A DNA stretch of 64,000 nt from JAXLSZ01 sp046330315. GTDB taxonomy: Bacteria > Actinomycetota > Thermoleophilia > Solirubrobacterales > 70-9. The stretch covers positions 81,250-145,249 of the forward strand of contig JAXLSZ010000011.1 in assembly GCA_046330315.1 (NCBI GenBank), read 5' to 3'. The translations under genes and the position numbers were made by a program. Below the pieces are notes generated by a model. The model was given only the letters and a program-made list of their open reading frames with translations, did no database searches and was not told where the DNA came from. Every line of letters starts with the position of its first letter. Positions within the stretch are counted from its first letter, which is position 1. Of this stretch, positions 8,625 to 17,275 are shown piece by piece.

Positions 8625-8695
8625 GGCGGCGCCAGCCTAGCGGCTCGGCCGTCGGGGCCGGGCCGGGAGACCGGTAGCGCGTAGGCTTTCGGCCC

Positions 8696-9691
8696 GTGCC
8701 GCTGAGCGACGAGAACAGGGCGATGCTCCAGCTCCTGCTGGAGCGCGGGCAGGGCTATGACGACATCGGGTCGCTGCTCGGCATCGGGGTCGACGAGGTG
8801 CGCTCCCGCGCCGCCGCCGCCCTCCGCGAGATCTGCGGCGAGGACCCCGACCGCGAGGTGGCGCTGACCGACTACCTGCTCGGCCAGGCCGATCCGATCG
8901 CGCGGGCCGACGCGGCCCGCCACCTGCGCGCCGACCCCGACGCGAACCGGCTGGCCTCGAAGCTCTGCGACCAGCTCCGGCTGATCGCCCCCACGGCCAC
9001 GCTCCCCGAGATCTCCGAGCCCCGGGGGGCGGTCCCCGGAGGCCGACCGGCCTCCGGCGCTGCGTCTGCGGGAGAGGGCACCCCCCCGGAGTCGCGCGCG
9101 AGTGGCGGCTCGCAGCGCTGGATGATCGCCGCCCTGGCGGCCGGGGCCCTCGCCCTCCTCCTCGTCGTCCTCGCCGTCACCGGGGTGTTCGGTGGCTCGG
9201 GCTCGCCGCCCGGGTCGGCGGCGGGCTCCGCCTCCGGCCAGGACATCACCAAGGCGGTGCTCTCCGGGGTCGGGGAGGGAAGCGGGGGGCGCGGCGTGGT
9301 GATCTTCGGGAGGGTCAGGAAGGTGCCGGTCCTCCAGGTCACCGCCGTCGGCCTCGACCGGGCTCCGGCCGGAAGCGACTACTACGTATGGCTCTACCGC
9401 TCGGGGAAGCTGGCCCTGCGGGTTGGCGGCTTCCGCGTCGACGGGCGGGGCAGGGCGCTGACCCAGATCCGGGTCCCGACCGAGGCGATCGCCCTGGTCG
9501 CCAGCGGCGTCTTCGACAAGATCGACGTGACGCTGACCCGGAACGCCGCCTACCGGGCGGCGCTGGCCAGCGCCCGCCGCCAGCGCCGGCTCCCGGCCCT
9601 GACCGGCACCAGCGTCCTGCGGGGGCCGATCACCGGGCCGATCGCCGAAGCCGGGCGCAGGGCCGCGGCGCGGCGCGGCGCCGGCGGCTGA
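8696..9691 (+). CDS. HTH (sigma region 4-like) - transmembrane protein with RskA-like extracytoplasmic domain
   Basis: 331 aa, GTG start. Residues about 1-50 resemble a sigma-70 region-4 helix-turn-helix (GQGYDDIGSLLGIGVDEVRSR). A Pro/Ala/Gly-rich linker leads to one membrane helix (about 142-165), and outside it lies a beta-rich domain (about 190-285) whose YYVWLYRSGK pattern recalls the C-terminal domain of RskA-type anti-sigma factors. It could be a membrane-tethered regulator, but no partner ECF sigma gene is adjacent. The RskA likeness is from a short motif only. Confidence 0.65.
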   Translation: MPLSDENRAMLQLLLERGQGYDDIGSLLGIGVDEVRSRAAAALREICGEDPDREVALTDYLLGQADPIARADAARHLRADPDANRLASKLCDQLRLIAPTATLPEISEPRGAVPGGRPASGAASAGEGTPPESRASGGSQRWMIAALAAGALALLLVVLAVTGVFGGSGSPPGSAAGSASGQDITKAVLSGVGEGSGGRGVVIFGRVRKVPVLQVTAVGLDRAPAGSDYYVWLYRSGKLALRVGGFRVDGRGRALTQIRVPTEAIALVASGVFDKIDVTLTRNAAYRAALASARRQRRLPALTGTSVLRGPITGPIAEAGRRAAARRGAGG

Positions 9692-9703
9692 GCCTGGCGG
9701 CGC

Positions 9704-11332
9704 TCAGGGGAAGAGCTTGCCGGGGTTCATGATGCCGGCCGGGTCGAGGCTCTCCTTGAGGGCCCGGAGCGCCCCGAGGCCGGCCGCGCCCACCTCGGCT
9801 TCCATGTAGGGGGCGTGGTCGCTGCCGACCGCGTGGTGGTGGGTGATGGTGCCGCCCTCGGCCACGATCGCCTCACAGGCGGCGCGTTTGACCTCCGCCC
9901 ACTGCTCGACCTCGCGGCCCTCGAGCGAGCGGGCGATGAAGGTGAAGTACAGCGAGGCGCCGTCGGGATAGGCATGCGAGACGTGGCAGAAGACGATGCC
10001 GGGCGTCCCCTGGCCGGCCAGCGAGGAGCGGATCGCCCCGCCCACCCGCCGGTAGAGGGCGCCCAGGCGGGACCAGGTCTGCGAGGTCTCCAGCGTCTCG
10101 ACCAGCGCGCCCATGCTCATCAGGGTGTCGCGCAGGTAGGGCCCCCGGTAGCGGCCGCGCTCCCAGGAGCGGCCCGCCCCCTGGCCCAGGTAGGCGGCTC
10201 CGCCGCGGCGAAGCTCGCGCACCGCCAGCGCCCGGCGCCTCGCCACCGCCTCGGCGTCCCCCTCTATCCCGACCACCAGCAGGCAGCCGCCCCGGCGGCG
10301 GCGCAGCGTGAGGTAGGCGTCGAACAGCGACCCGGCCACGCCGCTCGGTCCCGAGAGCGCCAGGGAGACCCGCGTCTCTTCCTCGTCGGAGAGCCGGACG
10401 ACGTCGGGCAGGGCGCCGCCCTGGGCCATCGTGCGGACGATCTCGGTCCCCGAATCGAAGCTCTCGGCGATCCAGGCCTCGTAGCGGCGGTGGTCGGGCG
10501 CCGGGCGCACCTTCACGGTGACCTCGGGGATCACGCCGAGGGTCCCCTCCGACCCGAGCACCAGCTCCCGCAGGGAGGGCCCGGCCGCGGAGTGCGGGGT
10601 CGCGAGCGTCGAGACCTCTCCCGCGGGGGCGAGCATCCGCACGGCCGTGACCAGCGAGTCGAAGCGCCCGTAGCCGCTTGAAGACTGACCCGCCGAGCGG
10701 GTGGCGGCGAAGCCGCCGATGGTCGCGTACTCGAAGGACTGCGGGAAGTGGCCGATCGTCAACCCGTCCCTCGCCAGGGCCGCCTCGGCCTCCGGGCCCC
10801 GCAGACCCGCCCCCAGCCTCGCGGTCAGCGATCGCCGGTCTGCGGAGACCCGGCGCAGCCTGGCAAGGTCGAGGGCGATCACCCGCTCCTTGTCGCCGGC
10901 GATCGGCTCGACGCCGCCGACCACGCTGGTGCCCCCGCCGAAGGGGACCACGGCGACGCCTTCGGCCGCGCACACCTCGATTATCCGGACGATCTGCGCG
11001 GAGTCCTCCGGGAGCACGACCGCGTCGGGCGCCGCGTCCAGCGACCCGGAGCGCAGGCGGGCGAGGTCCCGGTAGCCCTTCCCGGCGGCGTGGCGCAACC
11101 GGTCCTCGTGGCCGGTGAGGACGTTGGGGGCCCCGGCGGCCGCGGCAAGCGCCTCGGGAAGCGGGCGCGGATCGGGGAGCGCCACCGCGCCGGGGTCGGG
11201 CACCGGCGCACCCGGGCGCAGGTCCCCGAGCTCCTCCCGCAGCGTCCGCAGCGCCTCCGGGCCCAGCTCCGGGAGGATCTCGGGGTCCCCCCAGCCCCAC
11301 CACTTGGCGTCCCGCCTCGGAGCCGCGTTCAA
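9704..11332 (-). CDS. FAD-binding oxidase, alkyl-DHAP synthase-like
   Basis: 542 aa from TTG 11332, which overlaps the upstream stop as TTGA. The PCMH FAD domain has PFGGGTSVVGGV and the cap domain ends in HHHAVGSDHAPYME and a GIMNPGKLFP tail, all as in alkyldihydroxyacetonephosphate synthase and related glycolate/lactate oxidase-like proteins. ADHAPS makes the ether bond of ether lipids, so a lipid role is possible, but bacterial homologues are diverse. It closes the ispG-to-ftsR gene run. Confidence 0.85.
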   Translation of the reverse strand: MNAAPRRDAKWWGWGDPEILPELGPEALRTLREELGDLRPGAPVPDPGAVALPDPRPLPEALAAAAGAPNVLTGHEDRLRHAAGKGYRDLARLRSGSLDAAPDAVVLPEDSAQIVRIIEVCAAEGVAVVPFGGGTSVVGGVEPIAGDKERVIALDLARLRRVSADRRSLTARLGAGLRGPEAEAALARDGLTIGHFPQSFEYATIGGFAATRSAGQSSSGYGRFDSLVTAVRMLAPAGEVSTLATPHSAAGPSLRELVLGSEGTLGVIPEVTVKVRPAPDHRRYEAWIAESFDSGTEIVRTMAQGGALPDVVRLSDEEETRVSLALSGPSGVAGSLFDAYLTLRRRRGGCLLVVGIEGDAEAVARRRALAVRELRRGGAAYLGQGAGRSWERGRYRGPYLRDTLMSMGALVETLETSQTWSRLGALYRRVGGAIRSSLAGQGTPGIVFCHVSHAYPDGASLYFTFIARSLEGREVEQWAEVKRAACEAIVAEGGTITHHHAVGSDHAPYMEAEVGAAGLGALRALKESLDPAGIMNPGKLFP

Positions 11333-11796
11333 GCTTCCTCCCCGGCGAGCAGGGCGCGCTCGATGCCGTCCAGCGCCCCGTCGGCGATCGCCCCCTGGCC
11401 CCGGGACATCATCGGGGACCCGAGCCGGGACATCCCGCGCAGGCTCTGGCGGGCCGTGATCCGCACCTGCGTCCCCTCCCCTGCGGGTTCGAGCAGGATC
11501 TCGGTCTCGGAGGCCTTCATGTGACGCTCGAAGGGCGTCCCGTCGATCTCCTGCCGCCAGGCGAAGCGCCTTCCCTCGGTCGAGCCGGTGCACCGGAAGT
11601 CCGCCCTCACCCCCCTGCCCTCGGCGGTCTCCAGAACCTGGGTCCAGCGGCTCCTGCGCCCGGCCGGGTTGCGCTCGACGTTCTCCACCCGGGTGGTGTG
11701 GGGCCACCAGCGGGGCAGGTTGTGGGGGTCGGAGACGAGCGACCAGACCTGATCCACCGGGGCGGCGATGAGCCGGTGCCTCGAAACGGTCGGCAC
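11329..11796 (-). CDS. SRPBCC-family protein (polyketide cyclase/START-like)
   Basis: 155 aa. The N-terminal pattern PTVSRHRLIAAPVDQVWSLVSDPHNLPRWWP is the standard opening of the SRPBCC helix-grip fold, which binds hydrophobic ligands. The body alternates beta-strands and ends in the long C-terminal helix. It overlaps the downstream FAD oxidase by 4 bp (TTGA), so the two are co-translated and may act on the same hydrophobic substrate. No catalytic residues can be assigned. Confidence 0.8.
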   Translation of the reverse strand: MPTVSRHRLIAAPVDQVWSLVSDPHNLPRWWPHTTRVENVERNPAGRRSRWTQVLETAEGRGVRADFRCTGSTEGRRFAWRQEIDGTPFERHMKASETEILLEPAGEGTQVRITARQSLRGMSRLGSPMMSRGQGAIADGALDGIERALLAGEEA

Positions 11797-11810
11797 GGCC
11801 GCTCGCCGGC

Positions 11811-12581
11811 CTAGGAGCCGGCCAGCCGTCGGAGGTCGCGGACCAGGAGAAGGTGCTTGAGGTGGCTGACCGTGGCGGCCAGGCTCTCCAGGCTCTCCAG
11901 AGCCTCCTTGCGGCGCTGCGGGTTGCGGGAGCGAAGCGAGGGCCCGAGAAGAGCCTCGAGCAGGTTCGCCTCGCGGTCGGCGGAGGAGCGGAAGACGCGC
12001 AGGTTGCGCGCCCCGACGCCGAACCTCGAGAGCTCGTTGGCCGCCCTGACGATCTCGCGATCGGTCTCGTCGTAGACGGTCTTGCCGTCGCGCTGCTCGG
12101 GCTGCACGACGCCAAACTCCTCGAGCGAGGAGATCAGCTCCTCGCGCGCCCCGGTCTCCTCGACCACCTCGTCGAGGGTCAGGTAGGCGCTGGAGGTGTT
12201 GACCAGAATCGCTCGCCTCACCGCCGAGCCGCTCGGCCGGCGCTCCCCCGGGGAGCCGCCGATCTCGGCCCCCGAGGCAAGCTCCTGGCGGATCACCCGC
12301 AGGGGCAGGAACTCGTCGCGCTGGAGGCGCAGGATCGTCCTCAGCCTCTCGACGTCGGCCTGGCTATAGAGGCGGTAGCCGCCCGGCGTTCGCCGCGGGG
12401 TGAGCAGCTTCTGGTCCTCGAGGTAGCGGATCTTGGAGATCGAGATCTCGTCGAACTCGGACTCGAGGATCTTGCAGACAGCGCCGATCGTCAACGCCTT
12501 TCGCTGCGGCCTGGAGGACCCGTCGCGCCCTCTCCCCCGCTCCCCGGCCTCGTGGCCGATCGGTCTGGTCGGTGTCGCCAC
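11811..12581 (-). CDS. ftsR: MerR-family regulator, FtsR-like
   Basis: 256 aa. After a charged 27-residue extension comes a winged helix, LTIGAVCKILESEFDEISISKIRYLEDQ (about 30-57), followed by LTPRRTPGGYRLYSQADVERL. The SISKIR and RTxxGYR pattern matches FtsR of corynebacteria, which activates ftsZ, rather than a metal- or drug-sensing MerR: the C-terminus has no ligand cysteines. It follows the GarA-like FHA gene almost without a gap, the same pairing as Rv1827-Rv1828 in mycobacteria. A cell-division control role is inferred from family and neighbourhood. Confidence 0.85.
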   Translation of the reverse strand: MATPTRPIGHEAGERGRGRDGSSRPQRKALTIGAVCKILESEFDEISISKIRYLEDQKLLTPRRTPGGYRLYSQADVERLRTILRLQRDEFLPLRVIRQELASGAEIGGSPGERRPSGSAVRRAILVNTSSAYLTLDEVVEETGAREELISSLEEFGVVQPEQRDGKTVYDETDREIVRAANELSRFGVGARNLRVFRSSADREANLLEALLGPSLRSRNPQRRKEALESLESLAATVSHLKHLLLVRDLRRLAGS

Positions 12582-12582
12582 G

Positions 12583-13053
12583 CTAGCGCTCCAGGTAGCT
12601 CAGCTTGTACTTGCCGACCTGGATCTCGTCGCCGTCGGCGAGCTTGTGGGACTCGATCCGCCGACGGTTGACGTAGGTGCCGTTCAGCGAGCCCAGGTCG
12701 TCTATGTAGAGGCCGTCGCGCCTGCGGACCAGCAGCGCGTGGTTGCGCGAGACCGTGACGTCATCCAGGAACACCCCCGCGTCGGGACTGCGACCGATGC
12801 TGATCCGGTCCTCGGTGACGGTGAAGCTCTCCCCCGCCCGGCCCCCGCCCGCCCGGATCACCAGGGCGGCGCCGGCCTCCTCGACCACCTCGTCGATGTC
12901 GACCGGCTGCATCTCCCCGGCCTCGTCCACCGTGTAGGTCATCGTCGTCGGGTCCTCGCCCCCCTCGGGCCGGCTCAGGTAGGCCCCGCACTTCTGGCAG
13001 TAGTTGGCGCCCTCGGGGTTGACGAAGCCGCACTCTGGACAGTGGACAGCCAT
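12583..13053 (-). CDS. zinc-ribbon FHA protein, GarA/OdhI-like
   Basis: 156 aa. A four-Cys zinc ribbon (C5, C8, C19, C22) is followed by a Thr-rich stretch DPTTMTYT (about 34-41), the position where GarA/OdhI is phosphorylated by Ser/Thr kinases. The C-terminal FHA domain (about 85-150) has GRSPDAGVFLDDVTVSRNHA and GSLNGTYVN. In actinobacteria such proteins inhibit 2-oxoglutarate dehydrogenase and related enzymes until phosphorylated. The zinc ribbon is an addition to mycobacterial GarA. It lies between rsiG and ftsR with gaps of 8 and 1 bp. Confidence 0.9.
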   Translation of the reverse strand: MAVHCPECGFVNPEGANYCQKCGAYLSRPEGGEDPTTMTYTVDEAGEMQPVDIDEVVEEAGAALVIRAGGGRAGESFTVTEDRISIGRSPDAGVFLDDVTVSRNHALLVRRRDGLYIDDLGSLNGTYVNRRRIESHKLADGDEIQVGKYKLSYLER

Positions 13054-13061
13054 CGCGCCTC

Positions 13062-13331
13062 CTAGGCGGCGCTCTCGTCCTCGGGAGCGCTGCGCGCCTT
13101 GCCGGCCAGAATCTCGGTGAGCTGGCGCACGTCGTCGCCGGAGATCAGCGAGTCGCCGCGCTCGCGCTTCTGGCGCAGCCGGTTGACCAGCTCCGCCCGA
13201 AGGATGTCGATCTTGCCGTGCAGCACCCGGCGCCGGTAGGAGACCTCCTGCTCCTCCTCGGTGAGCTTCTCGATCAGGGCCTTCAGCTCCTTGTCGCTGA
13301 GCGACCCGAGATCCGGAAAGGTGTCCTCCAT
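13062..13331 (-). CDS. rsiG: RsiG-like c-di-GMP-responsive anti-sigma factor
   Basis: 89 aa, predicted helical. It carries the RsiG c-di-GMP signature E(X)3S(X)2R(X)3Q(X)3D at E27, S31, R34, position 38 and D42, except that position 38 is His instead of Gln. One motif copy and one coiled-coil pair match the short ancestral form described in Rubrobacter, in which two subunits sandwich a c-di-GMP dimer and bind the sigma factor WhiG. No whiG-like gene is in this window. Co-oriented with the FHA and ftsR genes. The family call rests on motif spacing and size. Confidence 0.75.
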   Translation of the reverse strand: MEDTFPDLGSLSDKELKALIEKLTEEEQEVSYRRRVLHGKIDILRAELVNRLRQKRERGDSLISGDDVRQLTEILAGKARSAPEDESAA

Positions 13332-13401
13332 CTCACTCCTTCTCGGTGGCGTTCCGCCAGATTATAAGCGCCCCTGCCAAGGTTCAACCAAAGGTTGACG
13401 G

Positions 13402-14061
13402 TTATGGAGAGTGAGGGTTGGCTTGCACGGCCTCCCGCCGGGCCCTGGCGGCCTCCCTCCCCATCCGGGCGTAGAGGACCGTGGCCAGCACCGAGAGGAC
13501 CAGCCCGACGATCAGCAGGGCGTCGGGTATCCAGCCGCCGATCAGCATCGCGAGGAAGATCGAGCCCATGATCGGGAAGACGGCGACGCGACCGGGCCAG
13601 TTGACCTCGATGTCCACTCCGTGCCTGAGCCCGTACTGGGCGAGGCCGAGCGTGACGATCTCGCGCGCCGCCAGCGCCGCCAGCGCCCACCGCGGCAGCA
13701 GCTCGAAGTGCCAGCAGACGAGGGCGCCGGAGAGGATCGTGACCCGGTCCACGACCGGGTCGAGGATCGCGCCCATGCGGCTGTACTGGCCGGTCACCCT
13801 GGCCAGGAAGCCGTCGAGGTAGTCGCCCAGCGAGATCGCCGCGAAGAGCAGCGCGGCGGCGGTGCTCTGGCCGTCGCCCGAGTCGAGGGCCACGTAGAGG
13901 AAGACCGGGATCGCGGCGAGCCGGACGTAGCCCACCAGGTTGGGGAGCGTGAAGGGGCGCAGCGGTTCTCCCCGGCGGGTCTGAGCCGGCGGGGGCCCGC
14001 TGCGGTCGAGCCCGAAGAGGCGACGAACGCGGCCCTTCCCGAACGGGGCGATCTCGCTCAA
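13402..14061 (-). CDS. pgsA: CDP-alcohol phosphatidyltransferase, PgsA-like
   Basis: 219 aa from TTG 14061, overlapping the proS stop as TTGA; no better start exists. The CDP-alcohol phosphotransferase motif DGxxAR(x)8Gx3Dx3D is complete (DYLDGFLARVTGQYSRMG, then AILDPVVDR). Several membrane helices are visible. It most likely makes phosphatidylglycerophosphate from CDP-DAG and glycerol-3-phosphate at the inner membrane. Another CDP-alcohol transferase specificity cannot be excluded by eye. CdsA, which makes its substrate, is encoded at 32-33 kb. Confidence 0.88.
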   Translation of the reverse strand: MSEIAPFGKGRVRRLFGLDRSGPPPAQTRRGEPLRPFTLPNLVGYVRLAAIPVFLYVALDSGDGQSTAAALLFAAISLGDYLDGFLARVTGQYSRMGAILDPVVDRVTILSGALVCWHFELLPRWALAALAAREIVTLGLAQYGLRHGVDIEVNWPGRVAVFPIMGSIFLAMLIGGWIPDALLIVGLVLSVLATVLYARMGREAARARREAVQANPHSP

Positions 14062-15746
14062 TCGAGGCCTTCGAGGATCGCCGCCGCCTCGGCGGCGGCC
14101 TCGCCGGCGGGAATGCGGTGCTCCGCCCCGCTCCTCCTCTCCTGGGCCTCCACGACCCCCTCGGAGAGACCCCGCCTGCCGACCACGAGCCGCTGCGGGC
14201 AGCCGAGCAGCTCGGCGTCGGTCAGCTTTTCCCCCGGCCCCGCCTCGCGATCGTCGTAGAGCACCTCGACCCCGCGCTCCAGAAGCTCCTCGTAGAGCCG
14301 GTCGGCGGCCTCGCGCTCCGGCCCGCCGGGCTTCCCGAGCGCGACGAGATGGACCTCCCAGGGGGCGATCGTCTTCGGCCAGACGATCCCGCGCTCGTCG
14401 GAGCGCTGCTCGATCGAGGCCGCGAGGACGCGCGCCGGGCCGAGGCCGTAGCTGCCCATCACGATCGGGCGCTCGACGCCGTCGGGGTCGAGGTAGGTCG
14501 CTCCGAGAGCCTCCGAGTAACGGGTCCCCAGCTTGAAGATGTTGCCGATCTCGATCGCCGGCTCGATCGCGATCTTCTCCCCGCCGGCGGTCTCGTCGCC
14601 CTCCTCGACGGTGCGGACGTCCATCTCGGTGAATTCGAAGTCGCGGCCCGGGACCACGCCGCGCAGGTGCTCGTCGGGGCGGTTCGCCCCGGTGACGTAG
14701 GCGCTCTCGCCGACGGCCGCGTCCTTGATCACGGCCACCTCGGCCCCGACCGGGCCGATGAACCCGGTCGGGCCGAGGCGCTCGGCGATCTCCTCTTCGT
14801 GGGCGGGGCGGAAATCGGCGCCCAGCGCGTTTCGCAGCTTCGTCTCGCCGAGCCGGTGATCGCCCCGGATCACCACCGCGGTGAAGCCGCGCCCGTCGTC
14901 GACCACGATGGGGAGCGTTTTGAGCAGCGCGCCGGGCGGGACGGAGAGGAACGCCGCGACCTCCTCGACCGTCTTCAGGCCCGGGGTGGCGACCGGCTCG
15001 GGCGCATCCCCGGCCGGCGGCAGCTCGAGGGGGCGGGGCCGCGCCGAGGCGATCTCGACGTTGGCGGCGTAGCCGGGCGCGAGCGCGATGCTGTCCTCGC
15101 CGGCCGCGCAGGGCGCCATGTACTCGTGGGCCCCCGAGCCGCCCATCATCCCGACGTCGGACTCCACCCGGTACCAGTCGAGCCCGCAGCGGTCGAAGAT
15201 CCGGTCGTAGGCCCCGATGTGCAGCTCGTAGGAGCGCTCGAAGGCCTCGGCGTCGGTGTCGAACGAGTAGGAGTCCTTCATCACGAACTCCCTGGAGCGC
15301 AGCACCCCGGCCCGCGGTCGCGGCTCGTCGCGCTCCTTGACCTGCAGGTGGTAGAGGATCAGCGGCAGGTCGCGGTAGGAGCGGACGTCGCGGGCGACGT
15401 GGAAGGTCAGGCACTCCTCGTGGGTCATCGCCAGGACCATCTCGGAGCCCCTGCGGTCCTCGAGCATGAACTGGATGTCGAGCCCGTAGCGCCCGGTCTC
15501 CTTCCACAGCTCGGCCGGCTGGAGGACCGGCATCAGCATCTCCTGGCCGCCGATCGCGTCCATCTCCTCGCGAACGATGGCCTCGATCTTGCGGTGAACC
15601 CGCCATCCCGCCGGCAGGTAGGTCCACAGCCCCGAGCCGAGCTGGCGGATCAGGCCCGCCCGCACCATCAGCTTGTGGCTGATCGCCTCGGCGTCGGCCG
15701 GGGGGTCCTTGAGGGTCGGCCAGAAGATCTCAGAGACGCGGGTCAT
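14058..15746 (-). CDS. proS: prolyl-tRNA synthetase
   Basis: 562 aa, the length of the bacterial type with an editing insertion. Class II motif 1 is around GLWTYLPAGWRVHRKIEAIVREEM, motif 2 around PLILYHLQVKERDEPRPRAGVLRSREFVMKD, and motif 3 near GSYGLGPARVLAA. The YbaK-like editing domain lies about 225-385. It charges tRNA-Pro and overlaps pgsA by 4 bp. Upstream, a palindrome at 15792-15845 separates it from ispG. Confidence 0.95.
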   Translation of the reverse strand: MTRVSEIFWPTLKDPPADAEAISHKLMVRAGLIRQLGSGLWTYLPAGWRVHRKIEAIVREEMDAIGGQEMLMPVLQPAELWKETGRYGLDIQFMLEDRRGSEMVLAMTHEECLTFHVARDVRSYRDLPLILYHLQVKERDEPRPRAGVLRSREFVMKDSYSFDTDAEAFERSYELHIGAYDRIFDRCGLDWYRVESDVGMMGGSGAHEYMAPCAAGEDSIALAPGYAANVEIASARPRPLELPPAGDAPEPVATPGLKTVEEVAAFLSVPPGALLKTLPIVVDDGRGFTAVVIRGDHRLGETKLRNALGADFRPAHEEEIAERLGPTGFIGPVGAEVAVIKDAAVGESAYVTGANRPDEHLRGVVPGRDFEFTEMDVRTVEEGDETAGGEKIAIEPAIEIGNIFKLGTRYSEALGATYLDPDGVERPIVMGSYGLGPARVLAASIEQRSDERGIVWPKTIAPWEVHLVALGKPGGPEREAADRLYEELLERGVEVLYDDREAGPGEKLTDAELLGCPQRLVVGRRGLSEGVVEAQERRSGAEHRIPAGEAAAEAAAILEGLD

Positions 15747-15791
15747 CGGCGAGTAAACCTAGACGGTCGATCCGCGCGCTGCCCCGGCCCC

Positions 15792-15845
15792 CCACCGAAC
15801 GTCCCGGAGTGGTTGCTATGGAGGGGGTTCAGGGACGTTCGGTGG
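15792..15845. repeat. perfect 14-bp inverted repeat between ispG and proS
   Basis: Arms 15792-15805 (CCACCGAACGTCCC) and 15832-15845 are exact reverse complements around a 26-nt loop that contains GGTTGCTATGG and ends GGGGGTTCA. No U-tract follows on either strand, so it is not a classic terminator. It sits 2 bp after the ispG stop codon and about 45 bp before the proS start. It could be an mRNA processing or stabilising hairpin, or a member of a small palindromic repeat family (see 56110-56161). Confidence 0.85.
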
Positions 15846-15847
15846 TC

Positions 15848-17101
15848 CTAGGCCCGCGTGAAGCGGCGGCTCGTGGTCGGCGAGGTCTCCTCGTCGAGCA
15901 GCACGCGGTCGGACTCGCCGCGCTCCGCCGCCTCCTGCTCCATGCGGGCGATCTTCTCGGGGGTGAGGTCCCCGGCGTTCTCCTCTTCGATCCTGGCCAG
16001 CCACTCGGCGCCCTCACGGGCCTCGCGCTCGTCCACGGCCACCCCGCCGCGCTCCAGGGAGCGGTCGATCTCCTCGAAGAGGCGATCGACCAGCTCGGCC
16101 TGGGGGACCTTGCGCAGCGGCTCGCCGCCGGCGAAGATCAGCCCCTCGTTGCGCGCCCCGGCGATCCCGAAGTCCGCGTGGGAGGCCTCGCCGATCCCGT
16201 TCACGGCGCAGCCCAGGACGGCCACCTCGATCGGCTCGGTGTAGGCCTCGAGGCGCCGCTCGATGTCCGCCACCACGGAGTCCATGTCGAACTGGAGGCG
16301 GCCGCAGGTCGGGCAGGCGATCAGCACCGGCCCCCGCTCGCGGAGCTGCAGCGCCTTGAGGATCTCCCAGGCGACCTTGACCTCCTCCTCGGCGTGGAAG
16401 GTCGAGAGGCTGATGCGGATCGTGTCCCCCACACCGTCGGCGAGCAGCGTCCCCAGGCCGACCGCCGACTTCAGCGAGCCGGCCCACCTGGTCCCGGCCT
16501 CGGTGACGCCGAGGTGCAGCGGATAGGGGACCTTCTCGGAGAGCAGCCGGTTCGCGGCGATCGTGTTCGGCACGTTGGTCGACTTGATCGAGATCTTGAA
16601 GTTCTCGAAGTCCAGGCCCTCCATCAGCTCCACGAACTCCGTGGCTGCGGTGACCAGCGCCTCGACCGGGTTGGTGCGCTCGAGGTCGTGCAGGTGCCGC
16701 GGCAGCGAGCCCGAGTTGACGCCGATCCTCATCGGCACCCCCGCCTCGGTCGCCTTCTCGGCGACGATCGCGACCTTCTCGCGGCCGCCGATGTTCCCGG
16801 GGTTCAGCCGGATGCAGTGGGCGCCCGCCTCGATCGCCTTCAGGGCCAGCGTGTAGTTGAAATGGATGTCGGCGATGACCGGGATCGGGGATTCGGCGAC
16901 GATCGTCTTCAGCGCCTCGGCGTCCTCGTCGCGCGGGACGGCGACGCGGACAAGGTCGGCCCCGGCCTCGGCGACCTTGCGCACCTGCTCGGTGGTCGCG
17001 GGCACGTTCGCGGTCTCCGTCTTGGTCATTGTCTGCACGGCAACCGGTGCTCCCCCGCCGATCGGCACGCCGCCGACGAATATCTGGCGCTTCGAGGCCA
17101 T
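15848..17101 (-). CDS. ispG: 4-hydroxy-3-methylbut-2-enyl diphosphate synthase (MEP pathway)
   Basis: 417 aa from ATG 17101. An in-frame TTG at 17191 would add 30 Pro/Ala-rich residues, and the family normally begins about ten residues before FVGGVPIGGGAPVAVQTMT. The TIM-barrel part has RLNPGNIG and GVNSGS. The [4Fe-4S] cysteines are in CPTCGR and in LGCAVNGIGEA. It converts MEcPP to HMBPP. Dxr of the same pathway is at 31-32 kb. First gene of the minus-strand run through ftsR. Confidence 0.95.
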   Translation of the reverse strand: MASKRQIFVGGVPIGGGAPVAVQTMTKTETANVPATTEQVRKVAEAGADLVRVAVPRDEDAEALKTIVAESPIPVIADIHFNYTLALKAIEAGAHCIRLNPGNIGGREKVAIVAEKATEAGVPMRIGVNSGSLPRHLHDLERTNPVEALVTAATEFVELMEGLDFENFKISIKSTNVPNTIAANRLLSEKVPYPLHLGVTEAGTRWAGSLKSAVGLGTLLADGVGDTIRISLSTFHAEEEVKVAWEILKALQLRERGPVLIACPTCGRLQFDMDSVVADIERRLEAYTEPIEVAVLGCAVNGIGEASHADFGIAGARNEGLIFAGGEPLRKVPQAELVDRLFEEIDRSLERGGVAVDEREAREGAEWLARIEEENAGDLTPEKIARMEQEAAERGESDRVLLDEETSPTTSRRFTRA

Positions 17102-17275
17102 CTCCCGCAAGGGTACCGGGGGTCGATCCGCGGCCGGCGCGTGTGCCCTGACGGGACCCGGTGCCGGAACGCGCGAAGTGGGCACGGTCAAGGACGGGCG
17201 GTCCGACCCGTCGCCGGCCAGGCGAAACGTCAGGATGGTCGGGCCGAGCCGGCCGGCCCGGTGGGGATCACACGG

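Noticed and set aside
9704..12115. An 803-residue FAD protein reaching into ftsR
   Set aside because: The part upstream of TTG 11332 is out-of-frame ftsR and SRPBCC sequence.
13402..15627. One long minus-strand ORF spanning proS and pgsA
   Set aside because: Only its last 219 codons (PgsA) have protein character; the rest is a frame shadow of proS.
15792..15845. LexA box at the ispG-proS palindrome (contains CGAAC and GTTCG)
   Set aside because: The half-sites are far apart, at opposite ends of the hairpin arms, and not spaced by four bases.
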